Origin: Candidatus Halarchaeoplasma halalkaliphilum
GTDB taxonomy: Archaea > Thermoplasmatota > Thermoplasmata > Halarchaeoplasmatales > Halarchaeoplasmataceae
Assembly (NCBI GenBank): GCA_007133925.1
Contig: SLLU01000088.1
Location: 1-27,386 of the forward strand
Length of the DNA stretch: 27,386 nt
Reading direction: 5' to 3'
Shown piece after piece: positions 16,179 to 24,066 of the stretch (position 1 is the first letter of the stretch; each line of letters starts with the position of its first letter). The notes under the pieces were generated by a model, which was not told where the DNA came from, did not search any database, and saw only the letters and a list, made by a program, of their open reading frames with translations. A program made the translations under genes and the position numbers.

Positions 16179-17579
16179 TCACCCATAAGACTTCAGTAAG
16201 AAAAACCATACAGGGATATACCGTATCTTCTTATTATCTAGGATCGTTTCTTCGTAATTTTCTTTTGTGATCACTATGCCCTCTTCGATGTTGTGTTTCT
16301 CCATAAAACTGATCAGTCCTTTCAGGTCACTTTCACCAACGTTGTTTTTGTATTTTACTTCTATAGGTATAAGCCCATCCCTTTTCTTCACTACAAAGTC
16401 GACTTCGTGGACCGATCGCCAATAATATACGTTTTTGGGAAGTATGTCCACTTTACCAGATATGAGATGGGAACAGACGATACCTTCTACTATAGAACCA
16501 AGGATCGCACTATCTGTTAGTATCTTTTTATCGTTACCTTTTATCGCATTAAGAACTCCACTATCTAAGACGAATAATTTTTTCTCTGCTCTTTTGCTCC
16601 TTTTAGGACTTTTAGAATAATATTCAATGATGTTGATCAAACCCGCTATTTCCAGGTAACCCAGGTATGTTTTTATGGTTTCGATCCTGCAATCTAACAT
16701 ATCCCCAATTTTTGAATAATTAGCCCTCTGTCCGTGAGTATTTGCTATGTAATAGAATAATTCTTCAAGTGTTCTAGTATCTCTTATATCGAATAGTTCC
16801 ATCAGATCACGGTAGAAAACAAGACCCACATAGTCCTGCCTTAACCACTTATGAGCTCTAGATAGTTCCTTATCAAAAGTTTCAGGAATCCCACCATAGA
16901 GTATATAATCATTGAATAATCTCTTCAATTCTTTCTCATGATGTTTTAGATTTATATCGTATGGATCCACCGGCATCATATCAGGATTGCCGTCATCAAG
17001 ACCCTCTAAGAAACTTTTCAATCCTTCGCTTCCCTTATAACAGCAATATTCCCCAAAAGAAAAAGGATCAGTTTCGTAAAAAGATATACGTCCAGTTAGG
17101 CTTTCAGATGTGTTTTTATAAATCAGTTTACCGGAAGATCCCGATACCACGAATTTGATGTTCTTATTCTTATCATAGATACTCTTTATCCACCTACTCC
17201 AGTCCTTCACATATTGTATCTCATCAAAAAAAATGTAACGTTTACCTGTGATATCATAAATCTCCTCGTGTATATTGACTATCTTTTCTATTACCCCCTC
17301 GTCTTCACACATCAATGGGTTGTCGAATGTGAACAGCATTATATTCTTGGGCTCCACGCCCCTTTCCAATAAAAGATCGATCAATTGATACATCAATGTT
17401 GTTTTTCCAGTCCTTCTAGCACCGATGATGCCACATATCTCTTTGTCCTCCAGAGCATCTGCAAGATCGGTAAACATGTTCCTCCGATATTCCTCTAGGT
17501 CCAATGCTCTGACACTACCCGTTTCCCACCAATAATTAATCTGGACCAGTTCACCCATGATGTCCTCTTTCGATACCAT
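16179..17579 (-). CDS. AAA ATPase of the AAA_14/DUF4143 family
   Basis: 466 residues. Walker A is GARRTGKTT and Walker B RYIFFDEIQ, with sensor VVSGSSGKL, all within the first 170 residues. A winged-helix-like stretch (ANYSKIGDMLDCRIETIKTYLGYL) follows, and the C-terminal DUF4143 region carries WRSVHEVDFVV and PIEVKYK, a restriction-endonuclease-like E-V-K pattern. This family is common in archaea and anaerobes; its role is unclear, perhaps genome defence or mobile-element related. The gene is visibly richer in A+T than its neighbours and rich in Lys and Ile, suggesting transfer. A TATA box (17605-17610) lies about 28 bases upstream of the ATG. Confidence 0.92.
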   Translation of the reverse strand: MVSKEDIMGELVQINYWWETGSVRALDLEEYRRNMFTDLADALEDKEICGIIGARRTGKTTLMYQLIDLLLERGVEPKNIMLFTFDNPLMCEDEGVIEKIVNIHEEIYDITGKRYIFFDEIQYVKDWSRWIKSIYDKNKNIKFVVSGSSGKLIYKNTSESLTGRISFYETDPFSFGEYCCYKGSEGLKSFLEGLDDGNPDMMPVDPYDINLKHHEKELKRLFNDYILYGGIPETFDKELSRAHKWLRQDYVGLVFYRDLMELFDIRDTRTLEELFYYIANTHGQRANYSKIGDMLDCRIETIKTYLGYLEIAGLINIIEYYSKSPKRSKRAEKKLFVLDSGVLNAIKGNDKKILTDSAILGSIVEGIVCSHLISGKVDILPKNVYYWRSVHEVDFVVKKRDGLIPIEVKYKNNVGESDLKGLISFMEKHNIEEGIVITKENYEETILDNKKIRYIPVWFFLLKSYG

Positions 17580-17604
17580 AAAAGGATATAGTCCTTGCTT
17601 TGAA

Positions 17605-17610
17605 TATAAA
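17605..17610 (-). promoter_or_regulatory. TATA box for the AAA ATPase gene
   Basis: TTTATA is centred about 28 bases before the ATG. The first of the three 33-bp-spaced repeats begins nine bases upstream of it, where a BRE or activator would sit. Confidence 0.55.
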
Positions 17611-17618
17611 GATTACGG

Positions 17619-17695
17619 TTGTAATAGTAGAATATACTCATTTTTTCACTATTGTAATAGTACTTATTTTTAGTAAATCTACGGTTACAGTAGTA
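17619..17695. repeat. Three 11-bp direct repeats at exact 33-bp spacing
   Basis: TTGTAATAGTA occurs at 17619-17629 and 17652-17662, and the variant TTACAGTAGTA at 17685-17695. The start-to-start distance is 33 bp each time, about three helical turns, so all copies face the same side of the DNA. The middle copy lies inside an inverted repeat, ACTATT-GT-AATAGT (17649-17660 plus flanks). The repeats fill the 145-bp gap upstream of the ATPase promoter and downstream of the nitroreductase stop. Confidence 0.7.
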
Positions 17696-17724
17696 TTACT
17701 TAAATACCCTAGACCATGGGAGGA

Positions 17725-18276
17725 TCAGTATCTGTCGAAGTGCACGAATTCTTCTACCTTCTTACGCTCCGGTCGTTCTTTCTCCGTTTTCAAGGTTTTT
17801 TCTTCGAGGATCTTTTCCGGTTCCTTTGAATGAAGTCCGAAGATGACCAGGGTGATGACCGTGTACTCTTCCGGGATACCCAGCACATCCTTCACCTTCT
17901 TTTCGCTGAAACCTGCGATGGGATGAGCCACCAGTCCTAACTCGGTTGCTCGCAGTATCATGAAAGCCGTGGCCATACCGGTGTCGAATAGATGATACTC
18001 ACGGTTTTTTATCACACAGTCGTCTTTTTTTTTGGAGAAGACCGCAGCTATCATGGACGCCCTGAAAGTCCACTCGTTGCCCTTGGACATCACATCCTTC
18101 ATCTTTTCCAGCATCTCTGGGTCACAAACGAATACGTAATTCCACGGCTGGTTGTTGAAGCATGAAGCCGATAGTCTGGCAGCCTCTGCCAGTTCGTGTA
18201 CCGTATCGTCCCCTATCTCCACCCTCTCCAGAGCTCGATATGCCCTTCGGTTAAGGATCGCATCCTCAACTCTCAT
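17725..18276 (-). CDS. Nitroreductase-family FMN oxidoreductase
   Basis: 183 residues. The start MRVEDAILNRRAYRAL carries the FMN phosphate-binding Arg pattern (RRAYR). SASCFNNQPWNYVFV is the typical NxQPW segment. The end, GLVAHPIAGFSEKKVKDVLGIPEEY, and VITLVIFG are also conserved. The family reduces nitro compounds, quinones or enones with NAD(P)H through FMN; the natural substrate is unknown. It overlaps the end of iorB by 11 bases, so it is probably the third gene of the ior operon. Confidence 0.9.
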   Translation of the reverse strand: MRVEDAILNRRAYRALERVEIGDDTVHELAEAARLSASCFNNQPWNYVFVCDPEMLEKMKDVMSKGNEWTFRASMIAAVFSKKKDDCVIKNREYHLFDTGMATAFMILRATELGLVAHPIAGFSEKKVKDVLGIPEEYTVITLVIFGLHSKEPEKILEEKTLKTEKERPERKKVEEFVHFDRY

Positions 18277-18874
18277 ATGCGTCAGCCCCGAGCTCGAACG
18301 CCTTTACGTTGCTTTCTACCGCTTTCTTTGGAACGGTTTCTTCCACAGCATCCAGAAAACTCTTCATGGGTATCGATCCGGATAATGATGCGCTCAGTGC
18401 ACCTAACAATACCACGTTCTGAGCCCTCACTTCATCGGCTTTTTTAGCCAATGAAAGGGCGTTCACCTCTACAACATTGGCATCGTTGCTCTTTATGGCT
18501 TCCAGCACCTCTTCGTACTCAACGTATCTTTCGATCTTTCTCAACACCAGATCGAGGGTCTCTCCCGGCGGATGCACCAGTCTTTTGTTGGTGATCACAG
18601 TTCCACCTGGTTTAAGATAGTGGATATATCGTAGGGCTTCCATGACCTCCAGTGAAACGATCACATCCGCTTCCCCCGGTGGTATCAAAGGAGAAAGTAC
18701 TTCGTCACCTATACGCATGTGCACTATCACCGAACCCGACCGCTGGGCCAACCCGTGCATCTCTCCGGATATCACGTTCTCACCGGCGATGCGGCAGGTT
18801 TCACCTATTATATTGGACAGGAGTACCAGACCCTCACCGCCGATACCGCAAAGGATTATGTTGGTCTGTTTCAT
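18266..18874 (-). CDS. iorB: Indolepyruvate:ferredoxin oxidoreductase, beta subunit
   Basis: 202 residues. It begins TNIILCGIGGEGLVLLSNIIGE, the glycine-rich start of the pyruvate:ferredoxin oxidoreductase gamma-type domain, and keeps EMHGLAQRSGSVIVHMRIGD. This is the IorB pattern. With IorA it converts aryl pyruvates from aromatic amino acids to aryl-acetyl-CoA while reducing ferredoxin. The ATG overlaps the iorA stop as ATGA, indicating translational coupling. Confidence 0.93.
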   Translation of the reverse strand: MKQTNIILCGIGGEGLVLLSNIIGETCRIAGENVISGEMHGLAQRSGSVIVHMRIGDEVLSPLIPPGEADVIVSLEVMEALRYIHYLKPGGTVITNKRLVHPPGETLDLVLRKIERYVEYEEVLEAIKSNDANVVEVNALSLAKKADEVRAQNVVLLGALSASLSGSIPMKSFLDAVEETVPKKAVESNVKAFELGADAYES

Positions 18875-20856
18875 TCTTTCACCTCCTTCTTTTCCACATA
18901 TTTTTCATAGTCTTCAACGGTGTAGATAGGTTTGTTTTCGCCTCCGTATATGGTTGCCGTTGACTTGATGGCTCCCTTTGGACATAATTTGGCACATACA
19001 CCACAACCAACGCAGATGTCCTGATGTATCCTTGCCTTGCCATCTTTATCAGGCATGACGGATATCGCCGGACACATGAAGTTTAGCACGCAGGCATGTA
19101 CACTTTCACAAGTTTCCAGGTCTATGAAGTAAGGCACCAGTTTGCCGCCGTCATGCCGATAATTACGGTAATGGTAAAGTGCGCATTCACCATGAGATAT
19201 CACCGCTGAAACCCCTTTGTGTTCCAGGGCCTCTTTGATCACGGGAACGTTATCCTTCACTTCATAAGAGGATATATCGTATATCTTCTCCACGCCGAGC
19301 CCTTCCAGAACCCGGCGTATATCCAGTTTCTTTCCCTCCCGTCCTCCGGCCTTTTTCGGATTCCCGGGATGGGACTGCTGACCGGTCATGGCGGTCACTG
19401 CGTTATCCAGTACGAATATGGTTACATCGTCCTGGTTGTGGACTAAATTCACCACACCTGGTAAACCGGCATGGAACAGGGTTGAATCGCCTATGACTGC
19501 GATGGTTTTTTCCTCTGCCGCGTACTGAACACCGGCGGCAACGCCCATGGAAGCACCCATGCAGAGCAGCGTATCGCTCCACTCTACCGGTGGTAAACAC
19601 ATCATGGAGTAGCATCCGATATCGTTGGAAAAGAAAACCTTATCCGGATCACCGACCGCCCTGCGCAGAGCCCAGAATGTCGCTCTATGAGGGCATCCGG
19701 CACAGAACACCGGCAGTCGTTGGGGAAGTATCTCCCCATGTTTCTTCATCTCCCTGCAGTGCTTTTTGTAATCAAAGGGGGCTTCCACCCCGGTTATCTC
19801 TGATAATCCTAGGAGCACGGAGGGTATACCGTACTCAAGAGCTTCTGAAAAATGATCCGTTCTCTTACCGTAAACATCCACATCTTTGACCAAACGCCTG
19901 ACAACGTCCTCTATGTATGGGGATAACTCCTCCACAACCACGACCTTGTCCAATCCCTGGCAGAATTTCTTGATGACATCTTCTGGCATGGGATTGATCA
20001 CGCCCAGCTTCAATATCTTGGCGGATGATCCCAGTCTGGAAAGGGCTTCCACGGTATAGCTGTGGGCCACACCCGCAGTGATCACCCCAAGTTTTTCTTC
20101 ATCACCACCTTCATCCGTGAGCTTCTGACCGTCGAAGTATTCCACACGATTCAGTGAACTATCCGCCATCTTTTCCCGTATCTCTTCCATGCGCTCCAGC
20201 ATCTCTTTCTTTCCCTTCCTGGCGAGTTCACCCACGGATGTGTACGGGCGTTTCATGTTTTTCCACGATACTTTTTCGAAGGGGGTCCTCTTCATGGGTC
20301 CCAGGGGTACGATACCGCTCTGGTGGTTCACTCTTGTGGTGGTCCTTATGAGCACTAGGGTACCGAATTTTTCCGAAAGTTCGAACCCTTTTTTCACCAT
20401 CTCCATGGCCTCCCGGGGTGTGCTGGGTTCGAGCATGGGTAGGTACGCTGTTAAACCGAACCATCTACCATCCTGCTCAGATTGGGAAGAATGTGCGTGG
20501 GGGTCGTCGGCTATCAAACATAAACAACCACCTTTCAAGCCGGTGTAAGCCAGAGTGTACAACGCGTCCGAGGCAACGTTGGTACCCACACTTTTCATGG
20601 ATGTGAGGGAACGCTTACCAAGCATGGCACCTCCGGCAACGGTCTCCAGGGCCACCTTCTCGTTGGTTGCAACTTCGATCTTGAGATCATACTTATTGGA
20701 AGCTTTTTCAAAATTATCCAAGATCTCTGTCTGGGGCGCTCCCGGGTAGAAGGATACAAGCTGTACGTCGGCCTCCAGTGCTGCACGTACTATGGCCTCG
20801 TTGCACAGCATGTACGCCTCCCTCTCTTCTTCATCTATCACGTCTTTAAACGACAT
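18871..20856 (-). CDS. iorA: Indolepyruvate:ferredoxin oxidoreductase, alpha subunit
   Basis: 661 residues. The N-terminal pyrimidine-binding domain starts at about 15 (ANEAI-like start CNEAIVRAALEADVQLVSFYPGAP). The TPP domain includes CAGCPHRATFWAL, SNDIGCYSM and GDSTLFHAGLPGVVNLVHN, continuing to DNAVTAMTGQQSHPG. The C-terminus is a ferredoxin domain. Its second motif, CVGCGVCAKLCP (Cys615-625), is complete. In the first, CESVHACVLNFMCP, position 586 is Val instead of the expected middle cysteine. The start is preceded by an AAGTGAT ribosome site. The gene lies 51 bases beyond the ferritin stop; no clear TATA box was seen there, so read-through from the oxidative-defence operon is possible. 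Confidence 0.95.
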   Translation of the reverse strand: MSFKDVIDEEEREAYMLCNEAIVRAALEADVQLVSFYPGAPQTEILDNFEKASNKYDLKIEVATNEKVALETVAGGAMLGKRSLTSMKSVGTNVASDALYTLAYTGLKGGCLCLIADDPHAHSSQSEQDGRWFGLTAYLPMLEPSTPREAMEMVKKGFELSEKFGTLVLIRTTTRVNHQSGIVPLGPMKRTPFEKVSWKNMKRPYTSVGELARKGKKEMLERMEEIREKMADSSLNRVEYFDGQKLTDEGGDEEKLGVITAGVAHSYTVEALSRLGSSAKILKLGVINPMPEDVIKKFCQGLDKVVVVEELSPYIEDVVRRLVKDVDVYGKRTDHFSEALEYGIPSVLLGLSEITGVEAPFDYKKHCREMKKHGEILPQRLPVFCAGCPHRATFWALRRAVGDPDKVFFSNDIGCYSMMCLPPVEWSDTLLCMGASMGVAAGVQYAAEEKTIAVIGDSTLFHAGLPGVVNLVHNQDDVTIFVLDNAVTAMTGQQSHPGNPKKAGGREGKKLDIRRVLEGLGVEKIYDISSYEVKDNVPVIKEALEHKGVSAVISHGECALYHYRNYRHDGGKLVPYFIDLETCESVHACVLNFMCPAISVMPDKDGKARIHQDICVGCGVCAKLCPKGAIKSTATIYGGENKPIYTVEDYEKYVEKKEVKE

Positions 20857-20907
20857 ATTATCACTTCTATTGTCTTATGACTATTGGGAAAGGGTTTTGG
20901 CGGGACC

Positions 20908-21420
20908 CTACTCTTCAGGTTCACCGCTTTCCATGGGCCTCTGGGCCATTTTTTCGTTCATCATCATCAGGGCACTGGGGCTGTCTCCCACCATCTTGAG
21001 CTTCTGCACTATCTCATTGGCGGAATCCTCTTCCTCCACCTGCTCGTCAACGAACCACTGAAGCATGTTCACAGTGGCACGGTCCTTTTCCTTCTCCGCG
21101 AGATCCACAAGATCGTTGATCATGCCGGTGACCTTGCACTCGTGCTGGTAAACGAACTCGAAGGCCTCCAGGGGGGTATCCCACTGGATCTCCGGCTTCT
21201 CGATGGCTTGGAGCTCTATATGTCCGCCCCGTTCCTGCAGATAATCGAGAAAACGCATCCCGTGACCCAGTTCTTCCTCTGCCTGGAGTCTCATCCAGTG
21301 CTGGAATCCGTCCAGGTTCTTTTCTCCGAAGTCCACTGCCATGGAGAGGTAGAGGTATCCGGAATACATCTCGGCGTTGATCTGCTTGTTGATGGCCTCG
21401 GCGACGCTTTCCTTTATCAT
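20908..21420 (-). CDS. Ferritin
   Basis: 170 residues. The start MIKESVAEAINKQINAEMYSGYLYLSMA is the bacterial-type ferritin beginning with ferroxidase Glu17. The helix MRLQAEEELGHGMRFLDYL has the ExxH motif, followed by a third helix with VYQHECKVTGMIN and WFVDEQVEEE. It oxidises and stores iron in a 24-mer in the cytoplasm. It is the last gene of the oxidative-defence run, 11 bases after the rubrerythrin stop. A longer in-frame reading that overlaps rubrerythrin was discarded. Iron storage here limits Fenton chemistry. Confidence 0.93.
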   Translation of the reverse strand: MIKESVAEAINKQINAEMYSGYLYLSMAVDFGEKNLDGFQHWMRLQAEEELGHGMRFLDYLQERGGHIELQAIEKPEIQWDTPLEAFEFVYQHECKVTGMINDLVDLAEKEKDRATVNMLQWFVDEQVEEEDSANEIVQKLKMVGDSPSALMMMNEKMAQRPMESGEPEE

Positions 21421-21431
21421 CCGTAACACGC

Positions 21432-21935
21432 TCAGAATTTCTTGAAGCGCTCGCTGGACACTCCGCACACCGGGCACTTTTCCGGAGGAGTTCCCTCGTG
21501 GGTGAACCCGCAGACAGGGCAAACGTGGAGTTCACCGAGCTCCATATCCTTTCCGTCCTTGGCCACTTTCTGGGCTTCCCCGTACATATCCGAGTGTATC
21601 TTCTCCGCCTCCAGGGCGTAGTGTATGGACTGCTGGGCACCCTTATCGTCTTCCATGGTGGCTATGGCGTGGAACGCCGGGTACATATCGTGTACCTCGA
21701 AGTCCTCTCCGTCCTTGGCATCCTGGAGATTGTCCGATGTGTTGCCTATTATCTTCAACTGCCTTGCGTGGTTGTTGGCGTGGACCTTTTCCGCATAGGC
21801 GATCCCCTGGAACAGCCTCGCTATGTTTTCCATTCCTTCTCTTTTCGCTACCTCGCTGAATATGGTGTACTTCATGTACGCCTGGGATTCTCCAGCGAAG
21901 GCTTCCTTCAACGATCTTTCCGTCATTTTTGCCAT
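21432..21935 (-). CDS. rbr: Rubrerythrin
   Basis: 167 residues. A four-helix diiron domain has Glu16 in FAGESQAYMKY, an AEKVHANN ExxH motif and ALEAEKIHSDMY. A C-terminal rubredoxin-like domain has two CPVCG pairs at about 138-156. The length is slightly below the usual 190. It reduces hydrogen peroxide with electrons from rubredoxin or a reductase. A GGAG site lies nine bases before the ATG, 13 bases after the desulfoferrodoxin stop. Confidence 0.95.
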   Translation of the reverse strand: MAKMTERSLKEAFAGESQAYMKYTIFSEVAKREGMENIARLFQGIAYAEKVHANNHARQLKIIGNTSDNLQDAKDGEDFEVHDMYPAFHAIATMEDDKGAQQSIHYALEAEKIHSDMYGEAQKVAKDGKDMELGELHVCPVCGFTHEGTPPEKCPVCGVSSERFKKF

Positions 21936-21948
21936 ATATATCCTTCTC

Positions 21949-22332
21949 CTAATATTTCCATAATCCGTGTATATTACAATACGTCCTAACGAAGAGGACG
22001 TCCTTCTCGCTCACCGGAAACACAACTTCAGGTGTATCACCCGGTGATAAAAATGTTCTATAGGTCCTTTCGTTCTTCCTGGTTATCACTTCGATCCACT
22101 CTAGGTGGTGCTTGTCTTCCATGGGGTGAGGTACCGAACCCACCGTGACTTTTGTCCCTTCTTCAGTGGACTCTACCACTGGTAGGTGTTTTTCCGTACC
22201 CTCTTCTTCTCGTTTTTCTTCCTCTAGCTCCATGGGCTGACCGCAGCACACCAGAGTTCCGATGCCGGTGTGAAGGACCTCGACTACGTTACCGCAGACA
22301 TCACACCGATACACCTGTAACAATTTTGTCAT
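21949..22332 (-). CDS. dfx: Desulfoferrodoxin (2Fe superoxide reductase)
   Basis: 127 residues. The N-terminal desulforedoxin domain binds Fe(SCys)4 through CDVCG (residues 10-13) and VCCG. The C-terminal active site has EKHLPV with the Glu and Lys of the active loop, His residues in VPHPM and KHHLEW, and CNIHGLW supplying Cys and His to the catalytic iron. It reduces superoxide to peroxide without producing oxygen. A GAGGTGG ribosome site lies four bases before the ATG. The 34-base gap upstream is the longest in the run, with no convincing TATA box. Confidence 0.96.
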   Translation of the reverse strand: MTKLLQVYRCDVCGNVVEVLHTGIGTLVCCGQPMELEEEKREEEGTEKHLPVVESTEEGTKVTVGSVPHPMEDKHHLEWIEVITRKNERTYRTFLSPGDTPEVVFPVSEKDVLFVRTYCNIHGLWKY

Positions 22333-22366
22333 CTATCCACCTCGTCGATAAAAATAAAGAGGGTTC

Positions 22367-23026
22367 TCAGGGTTCGCGATGGCACAGCCACCAGTCGTAG
22401 CACTGGATATCTCCATCAGCTTCCTGCTTTTTTCGCTTCTTGAGCATGTCAGTGCTGTTGGCGGGAGGCATTATTACCCTGTCCTTGATCAGTTCGTTCT
22501 CAGGCCAGTTGGCCGGTATGGCCACACCTTCCTTATCCGCCTTCTGGAACCCTCTGATCATCCTCAAGAACTCATCCATGTTCCTACCGAGTTCAGCGGG
22601 ATAGTACAGTATCGCTCTGATAGTTGATTTGGGATCAACTATGAACACCGCCCTCACGGTCGTGGAAGCGGAACCTCCGTGTATCAGCCCTAATCGATTG
22701 GCCACATGACCCATGCCATCTGCGATTATGGGGAATTCTATCTCAACACCTATGTTGTCCTTTATCCACTCTTCCCATTTCAGATGGCTGAACACCTGAT
22801 CTACACTCAATCCTATGAGTTCGGTATCCAATTCCCTGAACTTGTCGTACCTGGTCTGGAATGCATGGAATTCCGTGGTACACACCGGTGTAAAATCCGC
22901 CGGATGGGAAAACAGTAAAAACCATTTTCCCTGGTACTCCTTGGGCAGTTCCTTCATCCCTTTCGTCGTCTGTACCTTCATCTCAGGGAACTTGTCCCCT
23001 ATCAAAGGCATCTTTTTTTCTTCCAT
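22367..23026 (-). CDS. Prx6-type peroxiredoxin (archaeal thioredoxin peroxidase)
   Basis: 219 residues. Peroxidatic Cys49 lies in HPADFTPVCTTEF, with the conserved Thr and Pro. A C-terminal CYDWWLC pair with five residues between the cysteines matches the archaeal Prx6-type enzymes such as that of Aeropyrum pernix, which form large rings. The helix NRLGLIHGGSASTTVRAVF carries the conserved Arg. It reduces peroxides to water or alcohol. I chose the ATG at 23026 because AGGTG sits seven bases upstream; a GTG three codons earlier overlaps this site. Confidence 0.95.
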   Translation of the reverse strand: MEEKKMPLIGDKFPEMKVQTTKGMKELPKEYQGKWFLLFSHPADFTPVCTTEFHAFQTRYDKFRELDTELIGLSVDQVFSHLKWEEWIKDNIGVEIEFPIIADGMGHVANRLGLIHGGSASTTVRAVFIVDPKSTIRAILYYPAELGRNMDEFLRMIRGFQKADKEGVAIPANWPENELIKDRVIMPPANSTDMLKKRKKQEADGDIQCYDWWLCHREP

Positions 23027-23038
23027 ATCTTTCACCTC

Positions 23039-23413
23039 TTACAATTCTATGTCTTTTTCGTTGGTCCAAAGACCATGTATGTTGCAGTACGAATTGGCTA
23101 TGATCTTACCGGGCTTTCCCGTTTTGAACACCGCTTTCACCAGTGGCTCGCTGTACACCGTGCTGGTGTTGGGCCCTTCTGCTGAAGCACCGTGGGCCTT
23201 GAAGGTGTACCTTCCCAGCTCGTAGGGGAATTTTTCCCCTTCAGGCAGGAAGTACAGGTCTATCCACCCTATATGATGCTCTGTGGTGTTGGGGTGGGCT
23301 ATCTCCTTTCCCACGGATGCCAACACCTTGATCCGCTCGTCTTTCTTTATCTCGCCTTTTATCTCTATAACTGGTACGTGCTTTTCCTTTTTCCAGTCGT
23401 CTTTCTGATACAT
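23039..23413 (-). CDS. sor: Neelaredoxin-type superoxide reductase (1Fe-SOR)
   Basis: 124 residues. It lacks the desulforedoxin domain and has only the catalytic centre: EKHVPVIE with the active-loop Glu-Lys, His residues in AHPNTTEHHIGW, and CNIHGLW at the C-terminus. It reduces superoxide to hydrogen peroxide with rubredoxin as donor in related archaea. It has a GAGGTGA ribosome site and lies six bases after the preceding peroxiredoxin stop. It is the second SOR in this operon. Confidence 0.96.
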   Translation of the reverse strand: MYQKDDWKKEKHVPVIEIKGEIKKDERIKVLASVGKEIAHPNTTEHHIGWIDLYFLPEGEKFPYELGRYTFKAHGASAEGPNTSTVYSEPLVKAVFKTGKPGKIIANSYCNIHGLWTNEKDIEL

Positions 23414-23419
23414 ACCACA

Positions 23420-23890
23420 TCACCTCTTTACCTTTCTTATCTCTTCTATTACCTCGTCTATGGACGGGAGTTCCCTGATGGGATACACCTTGAAGAAGGC
23501 GATCTTTCCCTGGGGGTCGATGATGATGTTAGCCCTCTCGGAGAAACCGTCCTCCTCTCTGAATATCCCGTAATCCTTGGCCATGCCGCCGTGGGGCCAG
23601 AAATCGCACAGCAGGGGTGTTTTTTCTATCTCCAGCTCCTTCGCCCACGCCATCTTTGACGGGACACTGTCTATGCTAACGCCCACTGCCACTGTATCCA
23701 ATTCCTCCAGCGCATCCAAGCTGTTCTCCAGCGACTGCATCTGAAGGGCGCATATGTTGGTCCACGCCAGAGGGTGGAAGGAGAGTAGAACTGTCTTGCC
23801 CCTATGGTCAGAGAGTTTGAACTCCTGGCCCATGTGGTCCGCGAGGACGAAATTCTTGGCGGTCTCGCCTGTTCGATCTGCTTCGCTCAT
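23420..23890 (-). CDS. AhpC/TSA-type (Bcp-like) peroxiredoxin
   Basis: 156 residues. The thioredoxin fold begins NFVLADHMGQEFKLSDHRG. The active site FHPLAWTNICALQM places a peroxidatic Cys47 preceded by Thr, and Cys95 in LLCDFWPHGG may resolve it. GFSERANIIIDPQGKI follows. This LAWTxxC variant, rather than TPVCT, is seen in a family of anaerobe peroxiredoxins (from memory). It removes peroxide. The gene lies six bases after the rubredoxin stop, and its ribosome site is weak. Confidence 0.9.
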   Translation of the reverse strand: MSEADRTGETAKNFVLADHMGQEFKLSDHRGKTVLLSFHPLAWTNICALQMQSLENSLDALEELDTVAVGVSIDSVPSKMAWAKELEIEKTPLLCDFWPHGGMAKDYGIFREEDGFSERANIIIDPQGKIAFFKVYPIRELPSIDEVIEEIRKVKR

Positions 23891-23896
23891 GTTAAT

Positions 23897-24055
23897 CTAC
23901 ACTTCTTCGAACTGGTCCTTCGGTGCACCGCACAGGGGACACACCCAATCGTCGGGCAGGTCCTGGAACTTGGTCCCCGGCTCTACCCCGTTCTCTTCAT
24001 CTCCTTCTTCCTCATCGTATATATATCCGCATACTATACATTCCCATTTTTTCAT
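23897..24055 (-). CDS. Rubredoxin
   Basis: 52 residues, easily missed for its size. It reads MKKWECIVCGYIYDEEEGD, then GVEPGTKFQDLPDDWVCPLCGAPK, with both CxxCG pairs and the usual aromatic core. It is a one-iron electron carrier that donates to superoxide reductase and rubrerythrin in related anaerobes. GGAGATGA lies just before the ATG. It sits between the ferritin-like gene (11-base gap) and the peroxiredoxin (six-base gap), so co-transcription is very likely. Confidence 0.96.
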   Translation of the reverse strand: MKKWECIVCGYIYDEEEGDEENGVEPGTKFQDLPDDWVCPLCGAPKDQFEEV

Positions 24056-24066
24056 CTTATCATCTC

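Noticed and set aside
22347..22356. AT-rich TTTATTTTTA before the desulfoferrodoxin gene as a promoter inside the operon
   Set aside because: It lies only about 20 bases from the ATG, so the transcript would start after the start codon. A good ribosome site favours read-through from upstream.
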